From: Sphingomonas sp. OV641
GTDB taxonomy: Bacteria > Pseudomonadota > Alphaproteobacteria > Sphingomonadales > Sphingomonadaceae
Direction: 5' to 3'
Length of the DNA: 64,000 nt
Assembly (NCBI RefSeq): GCF_900109205.1
Contig: NZ_FNZB01000001.1
Span: 992,001-1,056,000, forward strand
In this document: piece by piece, positions 25,184 through 33,057 of the stretch
Layout of the letters: the number at the start of each line of letters is the position of its first letter
Numbering within the stretch: position 1 is the first letter of the stretch
The notes under the pieces: generated by a model
The model's database searches: none
Told to the model about the DNA's origin: nothing
The model's input: the letters and a program-made list of their open reading frames with translations, nothing else
Translations under genes and position numbers: made by a program

Positions 25184-26512
25184 ATGGCCGATCTTTTCGC
25201 CGAACTGGGAGCGCCGGAAGCCGCCGCCCCGCCTGCAGCCAATGCCCCCCTCGCCGACCGTCTCCGCCCCACCCGGCTGGCCGATGTGGTCGGGCAGGAA
25301 CATCTGACCGCACCGGACGGCGCGATCGGGCGCATGATCGCAGGCGGCCGACTGTCCTCCATGATCCTGTGGGGTCCGCCGGGTGTCGGCAAGACGACCA
25401 TCTCGCGGCTGATCGCGCGCGAGGCGGGTTACGACTTCATGCAACTATCCGCGGTGACGACAGGGCTGGCGGATTTGCGCAAGGCGATCGCGACCGCCGC
25501 TGCGCTGCACACCGCCACAAACCGCGCAACGGCCGTCTTCATCGACGAATTGCACCGCTTCTCCCGCCCCGTGCAGGACGCGATGCTCCCGGCGCTGGAA
25601 GATGGGACCTTCACGCTGATCGGCGCCACTACGGAGAACCCGAGCTTCAGCCTTGTCTCCGCGTTGCTATCCCGGGCCAAGGTCTTCACGCTGAAGCGGT
25701 TGAGCGAGGATGATCTGGAGCAGGTGATCGCGCGGGCGGAGCGACATTTCGACCGGTCGCTTCCCCTGCTGCCCATCGCACGCGGCGCCTTGATCGGCAT
25801 GGCGGACGGCGATGCCCGGTACCTTCTGGGGCTGTGCGAGGAACTGTTCGCGCTGCGTGCCGACCAGCCGCTCGACGTGGCGCAGTTGGCGGACATCGTG
25901 CAGGCGCGCGCGCCCTTGTACGACAAGGGGCAGGAAGAGCATTTCAACATGCTCAGTTCCTTTCACAAGAGCCTGCGCGGCAGCGACGTCGATGCCGCGA
26001 TGTACTGGGCCGCGCGGATGCTGGGCGGCGGCGAGGATCCGGCGGTGATCTTCCGCCGGCTGCAATGCGCGGCGTCGGAAGACGTCGGCATGGCCGACCC
26101 GCAGGCGATGGTGCAGGTAATGACGGCCTGGCAGGCCTTCGAACGGACGGGCCTGCCCGAAGGACGGCTCTTTCTGGCGCAGGCCATCGCCTATGTTGCC
26201 ACCGCGCCGAAATCCAACGCGGCCTATCTGGCGTTCGATCAGGCAGCGGCGCTGGCGCGCAAGACCGGCTCGCTGCCGCCACCCAAGCACATCCTGAATG
26301 CGCCGACCGCGCTCATGAAGGAACTGGGATACCACGACGGCTACCAATATGATCACGATCGACCGGACGCCTTTTCCGGCCAGGAATTCTATCCCGACGA
26401 GATCGCCGCGGGCGATCCCGAGCCACTGTATGCGCCCAACGAACGCGGTTTCGAACGGGAGATCCGGAAGCGCCTGGCGTTCTGGTCGGCGCGGCGGAAG
26501 TCCGGGCGCTAG
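25184..26512 (+). CDS. rarA: Replication-associated recombination protein A
   Basis: 442-residue clamp-loader-like AAA+ ATPase (MgsA/RarA, yeast WRNIP1) acting at stalled replication forks. Walker A is GPPGVGKTT (64-72), Walker B is [10 protein letters not shown] (119-128), and sensor 1 is [23 protein letters not shown]. The tetramerisation domain has [31 protein letters not shown] and [12 protein letters not shown]. The ATG at 25184 follows GAGG three bases away; a GTG three codons upstream is the alternative. Confidence 0.96.
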   Translation: MADLFAELGAPEAAAPPAANAPLADRLRPTRLADVVGQEHLTAPDGAIGRMIAGGRLSSMILWGPPGVGKTTISRLIAREAGYDFMQLSAVTTGLADLRKAIATAAALHTATNRATAVFIDELHRFSRPVQDAMLPALEDGTFTLIGATTENPSFSLVSALLSRAKVFTLKRLSEDDLEQVIARAERHFDRSLPLLPIARGALIGMADGDARYLLGLCEELFALRADQPLDVAQLADIVQARAPLYDKGQEEHFNMLSSFHKSLRGSDVDAAMYWAARMLGGGEDPAVIFRRLQCAASEDVGMADPQAMVQVMTAWQAFERTGLPEGRLFLAQAIAYVATAPKSNAAYLAFDQAAALARKTGSLPPPKHILNAPTALMKELGYHDGYQYDHDRPDAFSGQEFYPDEIAAGDPEPLYAPNERGFEREIRKRLAFWSARRKSGR

Positions 26513-26621
26513 ACTAAAGCGAGCGCCCTGCGCGCTCCCATCAAGCGCACACCGGCGCCGGTGAATGGCGATGCATCCTCCCGCCCAGACGATTGTTCTG
26601 TCTTCGAGCGAGGAGACGGCA

Positions 26622-28916
26622 ATGGGCAAGCTGCTGGATGATGACGCGAAAGAAGGCACCATTCACTATTCGGGCACGGAAGGTGGATGGGGATCGGTAC
26701 GCGGCATCGTGGAAACAGCGCTGCGCGAACGGCCGAAGGCGGCGGCGCTCGACACACTGCGGCGCCAGAACAAGCCCGGCGGCTTCATGTGCGTTTCCTG
26801 TGCCTGGACCAAGCCCAAACATCCGCACACGTTCGAGTTCTGCGAGAATGGCGCCAAGGCGACGCTGTGGGAATTGACCAGCCGGCGCTGCACGCCCGAG
26901 TTCTTCGCCGAACATACCGTGTCCGAGCTGAAGGGCTGGAAGGATTATGATCTGGAGCAGACCGGGCGCCTGACGCACCCGATGCGCTACGACCAGGCCA
27001 GCGACAAATATGTGCCGTGCAGCTGGGATGAGGCGTTCGGCGCGATTGGCCGCGAGCTGAAGGCGATCGATCCGGGCGCGGCGGTATTTTATGCCTCCGG
27101 ACGCGCGAGCCTGGAGACCAGTTACCTCTATGCCCTGTTCGCGCGTCTGTACGGCCACAACAACCTGCCAGACAGTTCGAACATGTGCCACGAGACCACC
27201 TCCGTGGCGATGAAGGAGGTGACGGGATCGCCGGTCGGCACCTGCGTGCTTTCGGATTTCGAGCTGTGCGACGCGATCTTCTTTTTCGGGCAGAACCCCG
27301 GCACCAACTCCCCTCGCCTGCTGCACCCGTTGCAGGAGGCGGTGAAGCGCGGGTGCAAGATCGTGACCTTCAACCCCATTCGCGAGAAGGGCCTGGAAGT
27401 CTTCAAGAACCCGCAGAGCCCCAAGGAGATGCTGACGCCAGCGGCGACGCCGATCTCCTGCCTGTACCTTCAGGTGAAAACGGGCGGCGACATTGCGGCG
27501 ATCACGGGCATGATGAAGCATGTGTTCGCCCGCGAGGCCGAACGCTGGGCGGCGGAGAAAATCCATGTCCTGGACGTCGACTTCATCGAACAACATACCG
27601 CCGGGTTCGACACGCTGAAGGCGCATGTGGATGCGACGGGCTGGGACGAGATCGAGCGGGAAAGCGGACTTGCGCGGGCCGACATTGAGGCAGCGGCCGA
27701 TGTGTATGTCGAGGCGAAGCGGTCGATCGCCATGTATGGCATGGGGCTGACCCAGCATGTCCATGGCAGCGACAATATCAAGCAGCTGGTGAACCTGTTC
27801 CTGCTGAAAGGGAACATCGGGCGTGACGGTGCCGGCGTGTCGCCGGTGCGCGGCCATTCCAATGTCCAGGGCCAGCGCACGGTGGGCATATCGGAGAAGC
27901 CCGAGCTGGTGCCGCTCGACAAGCTCGCCGAGCAATATGGCTTCGAGCCACCGCGCGAGGAAGGCCTGACGACGGTACACGCGTGCGAGAAGATCCAGAG
28001 CGGTGAGGTGAAGGCGTTCATCGGGCTGGGCGGAAACTTCATCCGCGCGATTCCGGAGCAGGAGCGGATGGAGGCCGCCTGGACGAAGCTGCGCCTGACG
28101 GTGCAGATCGCCACCAAGCTGAACCGCAGTCACCTCATCAATGGCGAGATCGCCTATCTGCTGCCGTGCCTGGGCCGATCGGAGGAGGACATGCAGGTGA
28201 CGGGCGCGCAGGCCGTGACGATGGAAGACAGCCTGAGCTGCATCCACGGCTCGATCGGCCGGGCGCCGCCGGCATCGGCCGACCTGAAATCCGAGATCGC
28301 GATCGTCGCCGGGATGGCCAAGGCGACCCTGCCGCCCAACCCCAAGGTGCCCTGGGATGACTGGATCGCCGATTACGGGCTGATCCGGGACGCGATCGAG
28401 GAGACCTATCCCGAGCAGTTCCACGACTTCAACAAGCGAGTGTTCACGCCCGGCGGCTTCTACCGCGGTAATTCCGCGCGTGAGCGGGTGTGGAAAACCA
28501 AGAGCGGCAAGGCCGACTTCACCCTGCCGAAGAAGCTGAACAGCTGGGGCACGGAGGACAAGGAGGGCCGCTGGCGCCTGATGACCCTGCGGTCGAACGA
28601 TCAGTTCAATACGACCATCTACGGCTATTCCGATCGATTGCGCGGCATCGAGGGCTCGCGCGACGTGCTGCTGATGAACCCTGAGGATATCGCCGCCGCC
28701 GGACTGAAGGAGGGCCAGGTGGTGGGGCTGGCGAGTGACGCCGGCGACGGGGTGGATCGCCGTGTCGGCGGCCTGACGGTCACACCGTTTCTGCTGCCGC
28801 GCGGGTGCATCGGGGGCTATTATCCCGAGATGAACCCGCTGGTGCCGCTGAGCTGGCATGACGAGCAGTCGAAGACTCCGGCGGCAAAGAGCGTGCCCGT
28901 GCGGATCGTCGCCTGA
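26622..28916 (+). CDS. FdhF/YdeP-type molybdopterin oxidoreductase
   Basis: 764-residue formate-dehydrogenase-alpha-like protein (TIGR01701/YdeP group) of the DMSO reductase superfamily. N-terminal cysteines in FMCVSCAWTKP (57, 60) and FEFCENGAK (74) probably hold an iron-sulfur cluster. Molybdopterin-binding blocks include ASGRASLETSYLYALFARLYGHNNLPDSSNMCHETTS and HVHGSDNIKQLVNLFLLKGNIGRDGAG. The C-terminal dinucleotide-binding domain covers about 640-760. The physiological reaction is unclear; E. coli YdeP aids acid resistance. I start at 26622, where GAGGAGA precedes the ATG, rather than at 26565. Confidence 0.92.
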   Translation: MGKLLDDDAKEGTIHYSGTEGGWGSVRGIVETALRERPKAAALDTLRRQNKPGGFMCVSCAWTKPKHPHTFEFCENGAKATLWELTSRRCTPEFFAEHTVSELKGWKDYDLEQTGRLTHPMRYDQASDKYVPCSWDEAFGAIGRELKAIDPGAAVFYASGRASLETSYLYALFARLYGHNNLPDSSNMCHETTSVAMKEVTGSPVGTCVLSDFELCDAIFFFGQNPGTNSPRLLHPLQEAVKRGCKIVTFNPIREKGLEVFKNPQSPKEMLTPAATPISCLYLQVKTGGDIAAITGMMKHVFAREAERWAAEKIHVLDVDFIEQHTAGFDTLKAHVDATGWDEIERESGLARADIEAAADVYVEAKRSIAMYGMGLTQHVHGSDNIKQLVNLFLLKGNIGRDGAGVSPVRGHSNVQGQRTVGISEKPELVPLDKLAEQYGFEPPREEGLTTVHACEKIQSGEVKAFIGLGGNFIRAIPEQERMEAAWTKLRLTVQIATKLNRSHLINGEIAYLLPCLGRSEEDMQVTGAQAVTMEDSLSCIHGSIGRAPPASADLKSEIAIVAGMAKATLPPNPKVPWDDWIADYGLIRDAIEETYPEQFHDFNKRVFTPGGFYRGNSARERVWKTKSGKADFTLPKKLNSWGTEDKEGRWRLMTLRSNDQFNTTIYGYSDRLRGIEGSRDVLLMNPEDIAAAGLKEGQVVGLASDAGDGVDRRVGGLTVTPFLLPRGCIGGYYPEMNPLVPLSWHDEQSKTPAAKSVPVRIVA

Positions 28917-29033
28917 CCGCGGCATGATCTGCCCTGTTTTCCCGCCGCATCGATTGTGGCAGCGCATTCGGGCGCGGTCCGATCGGCTGCGCTCACCATC
29001 TTGGTCGCTTGCCCCACTCGATAGGAGCCGCAG

Positions 29034-30476
29034 TTGAAGCCTGGCGCACATGCACGGACCCGCAGTTTTAACCTTGCCGACCTCGCGCCGCGAACCCGCG
29101 CCCGAAAATTGCTGTGCGCCGGGCTGATCGCGCTCGGCCCTTCCGCAGCGCCGGTATCGGCACAGGTGATCGCCGCCGATCGATCAACGGCGTACGAGCA
29201 CGCGGTCGCCGCCGGCTACAAGGCGCTGGCGCTGTGCGAGGGCGTGATCGCCGCGGGGCGAACGGAGGCGCAGGTCGAGGCGCTGGAGCTGCGCGGCATT
29301 TATCCGGATTATCAGCCGCTGCTGCCCCGGCTCAAGGCGACGATCGATCACAAGGCCCGCAGTGTCCTGGTGTCCTTCCCCGGCGACCTGCCACCGCGCC
29401 GCGCCGACTGGGCCCCCGGTGCGGGCTGCGTCCTCGCTCCGATCGGCGGAGCGGCGCGGCTGTGGCCGGCCGGACCATGGCGCGGCCAATTGCCTGCGCC
29501 GGCTGATGCGCGCGCCTGGCCGCTTGGCGACGCGGGCATCGCGCCCCGGCCGTCCGCCGCGCTCTCCGCCACCATCGGCAAGGCCTTTGACCGGACGACC
29601 TACAAGGGCGAGACGGTTGGCGTTATCGTGATGCGCGACGGGCGGATCATGGGCGAGCAATATGCCAGCGGCTTCGGGCCGTTCGTCGCCAACCGCACCT
29701 GGTCCGTTGCCAAGAGCATCGCCGGCACGCTTGTCGGCATGGCGGTGCACGAACTGGGCATGGATCCGAAGAAGCCCGCGCCGATCCCGGAGTGGCGCGT
29801 GGCCGGCGACCCGCGCCGGGCGATCACGCTGGACCAGCTGCTGCGCATGTCCTCCGGCCTGCACAGCGACCATTATGGCAACCGGACCGACGCGATCTAT
29901 TTCGGTGGCACGACCGTGACCGAGCAGGCCGCGGGATGGCCGCTGGAGGTGAAGCCGGGCACACGTTTCCGCTACGCCAACAACGACATCATGCTGGCGG
30001 CCCGCGCCGTGCGCGCGGCGATGAACAACGACAGGCGCTATGCCGCCTGGCCGCAGCGCCTGTTCGGTCCGCTCGGCATGCAGCACACGACGGCGGGCAC
30101 CGACTGGCAGGGCAATCTGATCCTTTCCAGCCAGGTCTATACCACCGCCCGCGATCTTGCGCGGCTCGGCCAGTTCTGGCTCCAGGATGGCGTGTGGCAG
30201 GGCAAGCGGCTGCTGCCGGCCGGGTGGATGCGCTACATGACCACGCCCACTGGGCCGCAGCCCGCCGACGGCCCGGGCTATGGCGCCACGATCTGGCTGT
30301 TCGGCACGAAACAGGGCCTTCCCGCCGGCACCTATTCGGCGCAGGGCAATCGCGGCCAATATGTGATGGTCGTGCCATCGCATAAGCTGGTCATCGTGCG
30401 GCGCGGAGAGGATACGGCAAGCTCGCGCTTCGACATTGCTCGCTTCGCGGCGGACGTGATCCGCGATCTGAAATGA
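29034..30476 (+). CDS. Exported serine hydrolase, class C beta-lactamase family
   Basis: 480-residue penicillin-binding/esterase-type protein. The N-terminus has a twin-Arg-free signal (RARKLLCAGLIALGPSAAPVSAQ, cleaved near 43). The catalytic Ser224-x-x-Lys227 is in TWSVAKSIAG, and Tyr314-Ala-Asn316 in RFRYANNDIM is the second motif. A 130-residue segment precedes the hydrolase domain and is not recognised. It starts at TTG 29034, where AGGAG lies six bases upstream. The substrate is unknown (peptide, ester or beta-lactam). It is coupled to the next gene by ATGA. Confidence 0.88.
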   Translation: MKPGAHARTRSFNLADLAPRTRARKLLCAGLIALGPSAAPVSAQVIAADRSTAYEHAVAAGYKALALCEGVIAAGRTEAQVEALELRGIYPDYQPLLPRLKATIDHKARSVLVSFPGDLPPRRADWAPGAGCVLAPIGGAARLWPAGPWRGQLPAPADARAWPLGDAGIAPRPSAALSATIGKAFDRTTYKGETVGVIVMRDGRIMGEQYASGFGPFVANRTWSVAKSIAGTLVGMAVHELGMDPKKPAPIPEWRVAGDPRRAITLDQLLRMSSGLHSDHYGNRTDAIYFGGTTVTEQAAGWPLEVKPGTRFRYANNDIMLAARAVRAAMNNDRRYAAWPQRLFGPLGMQHTTAGTDWQGNLILSSQVYTTARDLARLGQFWLQDGVWQGKRLLPAGWMRYMTTPTGPQPADGPGYGATIWLFGTKQGLPAGTYSAQGNRGQYVMVVPSHKLVIVRRGEDTASSRFDIARFAADVIRDLK

Positions 30477-30814
30477 AGGACTGGGACGCCGTCGTGGCCT
30501 TTGCGTGCGCCCTCCCGCACGTGTCCATGGCGCCCTATTACGGCGTCCCCTGCCCCAAGGTGAACGGCAAGGCATTCGTATCGCCGGGGCGCGAAGCGGG
30601 CAGCTTTTACGTCGCCACGCCGCACGATGAAAAGGCGGTGCTGCTGGACACCGATCCCGACACCTTCTGGCAGACCGCACATTATGAGGGGTGGCCCGGC
30701 GTGTTGGTGCAATATGGTGCCGCCGACGAGGAGCGGGTCCGCAATGTCATCCGCCGCGCCTGGTGGGACCGGGCGACAAAGGCGCAGCGGCAAGCCTTCG
30801 GACCTCGCCCCTGA
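30473..30814 (+). CDS. MmcQ/YjbR family protein
   Basis: 113-residue alpha/beta protein of the YjbR fold, thought to bind DNA or small molecules; the function is unknown. FACALPHVSMAPYYGVPCPKVNGKAFV and the closing VRNVIRRAWWDRATKAQRQAF are typical. Its start overlaps the stop of the preceding hydrolase (ATGA). Confidence 0.88.
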   Translation: MKDWDAVVAFACALPHVSMAPYYGVPCPKVNGKAFVSPGREAGSFYVATPHDEKAVLLDTDPDTFWQTAHYEGWPGVLVQYGAADEERVRNVIRRAWWDRATKAQRQAFGPRP

Positions 30815-31659
30815 CGCACTTCCGGCAATTCGCCGCCATCGACTGGTCAGGCGCGAAAGGACATCGGCACAAGGGGATCGCCCTTGCCCTATGCCACGCC
30901 GGACATGCTGCTCCGCAGCTGATCGCTCCACCAGACGGAGCCTGGTCCCGATCGCAGATTCTGGCTTGGCTGCGCGCGAACGCCGACGCTCCCCTGCTGG
31001 TGGGTATCGATTGCAGCTTCTCCGCCCCCTTTGTCGCGCGCGGTGCGCACCTGCCCGGGGAAACCCAGACGCGGACGGCACGCGATCTGTGGGCCTATGT
31101 CGACGCGCATAGCAAGGATGAGGATCTGGGCGCCGCCTCCTTTCTGGAGGAGCGGCGCGGGCGGCAGTTCTATCTGGGTGCCGCCGATGGACCCAAGCGC
31201 GACTTCCTCCACTGGCGCGCCTGCGAGATGGCCGGCGGACATTCGACCAAGCCAACCACTGTCTATGACGCGATCGGCGCCGCACAGGTCGCCAAGGCGA
31301 GCTTCGCCGGCATGCGGATGCTGCACCACCTTGCGGGGCAAATGCCGGTCTGGCCCTTCGATCCAAGACCTAAGGCCGGCGCGCTGCTGGTGGAGATCTA
31401 TACGGCGATCGCCGCGCGTGCCGCCGGCGTTCCGCGCGGCAGAAGCAAGCTGCGCGACGCCGTGTCGCTGGACATGGCACTCGCGGCGCTGGGCAGCACA
31501 CCGCACCAGCCGCTCAGTCGGTACGACGATCATGCCACGGATGCCATCCTAGCCGCCGCGTGGCTCCGCACCTCAGCCAATCGCGAGGATTTGTGGCACC
31601 CAACCGGATTGAACGAGAAAATCCGACACACCGAAGGCTGGACCTTCGGCGTATCCTGA
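30811..31659 (+). CDS. Conserved protein, DUF429-like RNase H fold (uncertain)
   Basis: About 282 residues. FAAIDWSGAKGHRHKGIALAL at the start and LLVGIDCSFSAPF near 60 look like the paired acidic beta-strands of an actin/RNase H-like fold; SRYDDHATDAILAAAWL near the end would supply another acidic site. This resembles DUF429-type proteins, but I am not certain of the family. No ATG or well-placed GTG/TTG precedes the conserved start. CTG at 30811 overlaps the previous stop (CTGA) and aligns with where homologues would begin; GTG at 30763 is an alternative. Confidence 0.65.
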   Translation: MTHFRQFAAIDWSGAKGHRHKGIALALCHAGHAAPQLIAPPDGAWSRSQILAWLRANADAPLLVGIDCSFSAPFVARGAHLPGETQTRTARDLWAYVDAHSKDEDLGAASFLEERRGRQFYLGAADGPKRDFLHWRACEMAGGHSTKPTTVYDAIGAAQVAKASFAGMRMLHHLAGQMPVWPFDPRPKAGALLVEIYTAIAARAAGVPRGRSKLRDAVSLDMALAALGSTPHQPLSRYDDHATDAILAAAWLRTSANREDLWHPTGLNEKIRHTEGWTFGVS

Positions 31660-31678
31660 CGCATGAGCCGGCAACCAC

Positions 31679-31754
31679 GCCGGTTTAGCTCAGCTGGTAG
31701 AGCAGCGGTTTTGTAAACCGAAGGTCGCGGGTTCGATCCCTGCAACCGGCACCA
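31679..31754 (+). tRNA. tRNA-Thr (anticodon TGT)
   Basis: The cloverleaf folds fully: acceptor GCCGGTT/AACCGGC, D arm GCTC/GAGC, anticodon loop TTTGTAA (TGT, codon ACA), T arm with TTCGATC, and an encoded CCA. Confidence 0.97.
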
Positions 31755-32102
31755 GGCCTTTCGGGACAGGCTTGCCCGCCCACTCTCCAGGTTCGACATC
31801 TCTGTCGAGATGCGTGCGGAAGCATGGAAACGCTGTTCCCGTTACAAGTTCGTCGCCTTTGGCCCACAGGATGGCTGATGACAGCGCCGGGCTCGCTCCG
31901 TTCCGGACTGAATAGTGGATCCACCTGACCGATCGTTCGCGTATCGATGATGACGAACATCGGCTGATCGAATCAGCCTTACTGCGGCAGGCAAGTTCGC
32001 AAGGAGGGTACCTCCTTCGCGGTACGGCAGCACAGGCGGGCTCGTGCTATCGTAAGATCATCGCATTACTCACGCTTCTATCGCGAACACATGGAGGGTG
32101 TC
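31755..32102. other. Gene-free gap after tRNA-Thr
   Basis: I see no supported gene here. Short open frames on the minus strand have no ribosome site or natural composition. The final 60 bases are more AT-rich and probably hold the promoter of the secreted protein that follows. No copy of the tRNA 3' end was found that would mark an integration site. Confidence 0.5.
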
Positions 32103-32984
32103 GTGATACTGAACCTCCCACTGCCCCTGATCTGCGGCGTTGCGTGTGCCAGCGCACTGGCCAGTGCTGCCCCGGCCCAGACAGCACGAACTGTGCTGCC
32201 GCGTGAGATACAGCAGGTCATCGCCGAAGCCGTTGCGACGTGCAGGTCCGAGGGCGGGCGGCTGGCGGTACGCCCTGGCTATCTGTCGCGGGCAGATTTC
32301 AATGGCGATGGACGCGCCGACTATATCCTCAGCGACCGCGAGCTGACCTGCTCCAACGGCAATGCCTCCTCGGGAAGCTGCGGATCACGAGGATGCAATC
32401 ACACCATCCTCATATCGCGCGGTGCGGGCTTTTACCCCCGCGCCGATGTCGTTGCTCATGACGCGGCCATCGAACGAACGGGCGGACGAACTCTTCTCCT
32501 TGTGAACAAAGAGGCTCCTGACGGCGGAACCCGTTGGGGTTGGCAGGACGGCCGCTTCGATGTCCTGCCCCACGGGTCTGCCACTCGCTCTTCGCCTGCC
32601 GCTCAGGCCGGAGCGGGACGGAGCCAAGCACCGCCGTCTGGTCTTTTCCCCTTTCCAGTCGGGATCTACACCAGTGCGAGCAGTTGCAGCGCCGATTCCG
32701 GCGGCCTGGTCGAGTTCTTCAGTGAGGGTTATCATCACTGGGAAGCGGACCAAAGCACGTCGTTCGTGCGCAGGATCGAGAAAGCGCCAGGCAAATTCAG
32801 CATTGCCGAACGCTTCAACAGCGATGAGGGCGGCGATCCGATCGAGACGGTCGAGTACGAGCGGGTCGGCGCGCAATCCTTTCGCCGCACATCCTTTCAG
32901 CGCTGGGATGATCGCCTGCAGAAGATGGTACCCGGCAGGGAGGTAGAGACATACCGCTTCTGCCGGCCGCGCGATCCGCAGTGA
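32103..32984 (+). CDS. Secreted Cys-containing hypothetical protein
   Basis: About 293 residues. The N-terminus is a clear signal peptide (LPLICGVACASALASAAPAQ). Residues 65-73 (DFNGDGRAD) match the Ca-binding DxNxDGxxD loop of FG-GAP/VCBS-type proteins. Eight or so cysteines (CSNGNASSGSCGSRGCN, SSCSADSG) suggest disulfides in the periplasm. The C-terminal half reports features such as EFFSEGYHHWEAD and is not recognised. I prefer GTG at 32103, with GGAGGG five bases upstream, over the in-frame ATG at 32091, which lies on the ribosome site itself. Confidence 0.7.
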   Translation: MILNLPLPLICGVACASALASAAPAQTARTVLPREIQQVIAEAVATCRSEGGRLAVRPGYLSRADFNGDGRADYILSDRELTCSNGNASSGSCGSRGCNHTILISRGAGFYPRADVVAHDAAIERTGGRTLLLVNKEAPDGGTRWGWQDGRFDVLPHGSATRSSPAAQAGAGRSQAPPSGLFPFPVGIYTSASSCSADSGGLVEFFSEGYHHWEADQSTSFVRRIEKAPGKFSIAERFNSDEGGDPIETVEYERVGAQSFRRTSFQRWDDRLQKMVPGREVETYRFCRPRDPQ

Positions 32985-33057
32985 TCGTGCCGCACCACGT
33001 GGCGACCGGCGGCTGCGCCTGACACATGGCCGCCGATCACATCCAACATCGTCCCGC

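Noticed and set aside
26541..29051. 836-codon minus-strand open frame
   Set aside because: It is antisense to the YdeP-type oxidoreductase, whose motifs are unmistakable; the minus product has a His/Arg-rich shadow composition.
29034..30476. Antibiotic-resistance beta-lactamase
   Set aside because: It has the class C fold motifs, but the long N-terminal region and the context give no specific support for resistance; kept as a generic serine hydrolase.
29184..30680. 498-codon minus-strand frame
   Set aside because: Shadow of the exported serine hydrolase and MmcQ genes; no motif or ribosome site.
31679..31754. tRNA-Thr as a phage or island attachment site
   Set aside because: No integrase gene is adjacent, and I found no second copy of the tRNA 3' end in the following 8.5 kb.
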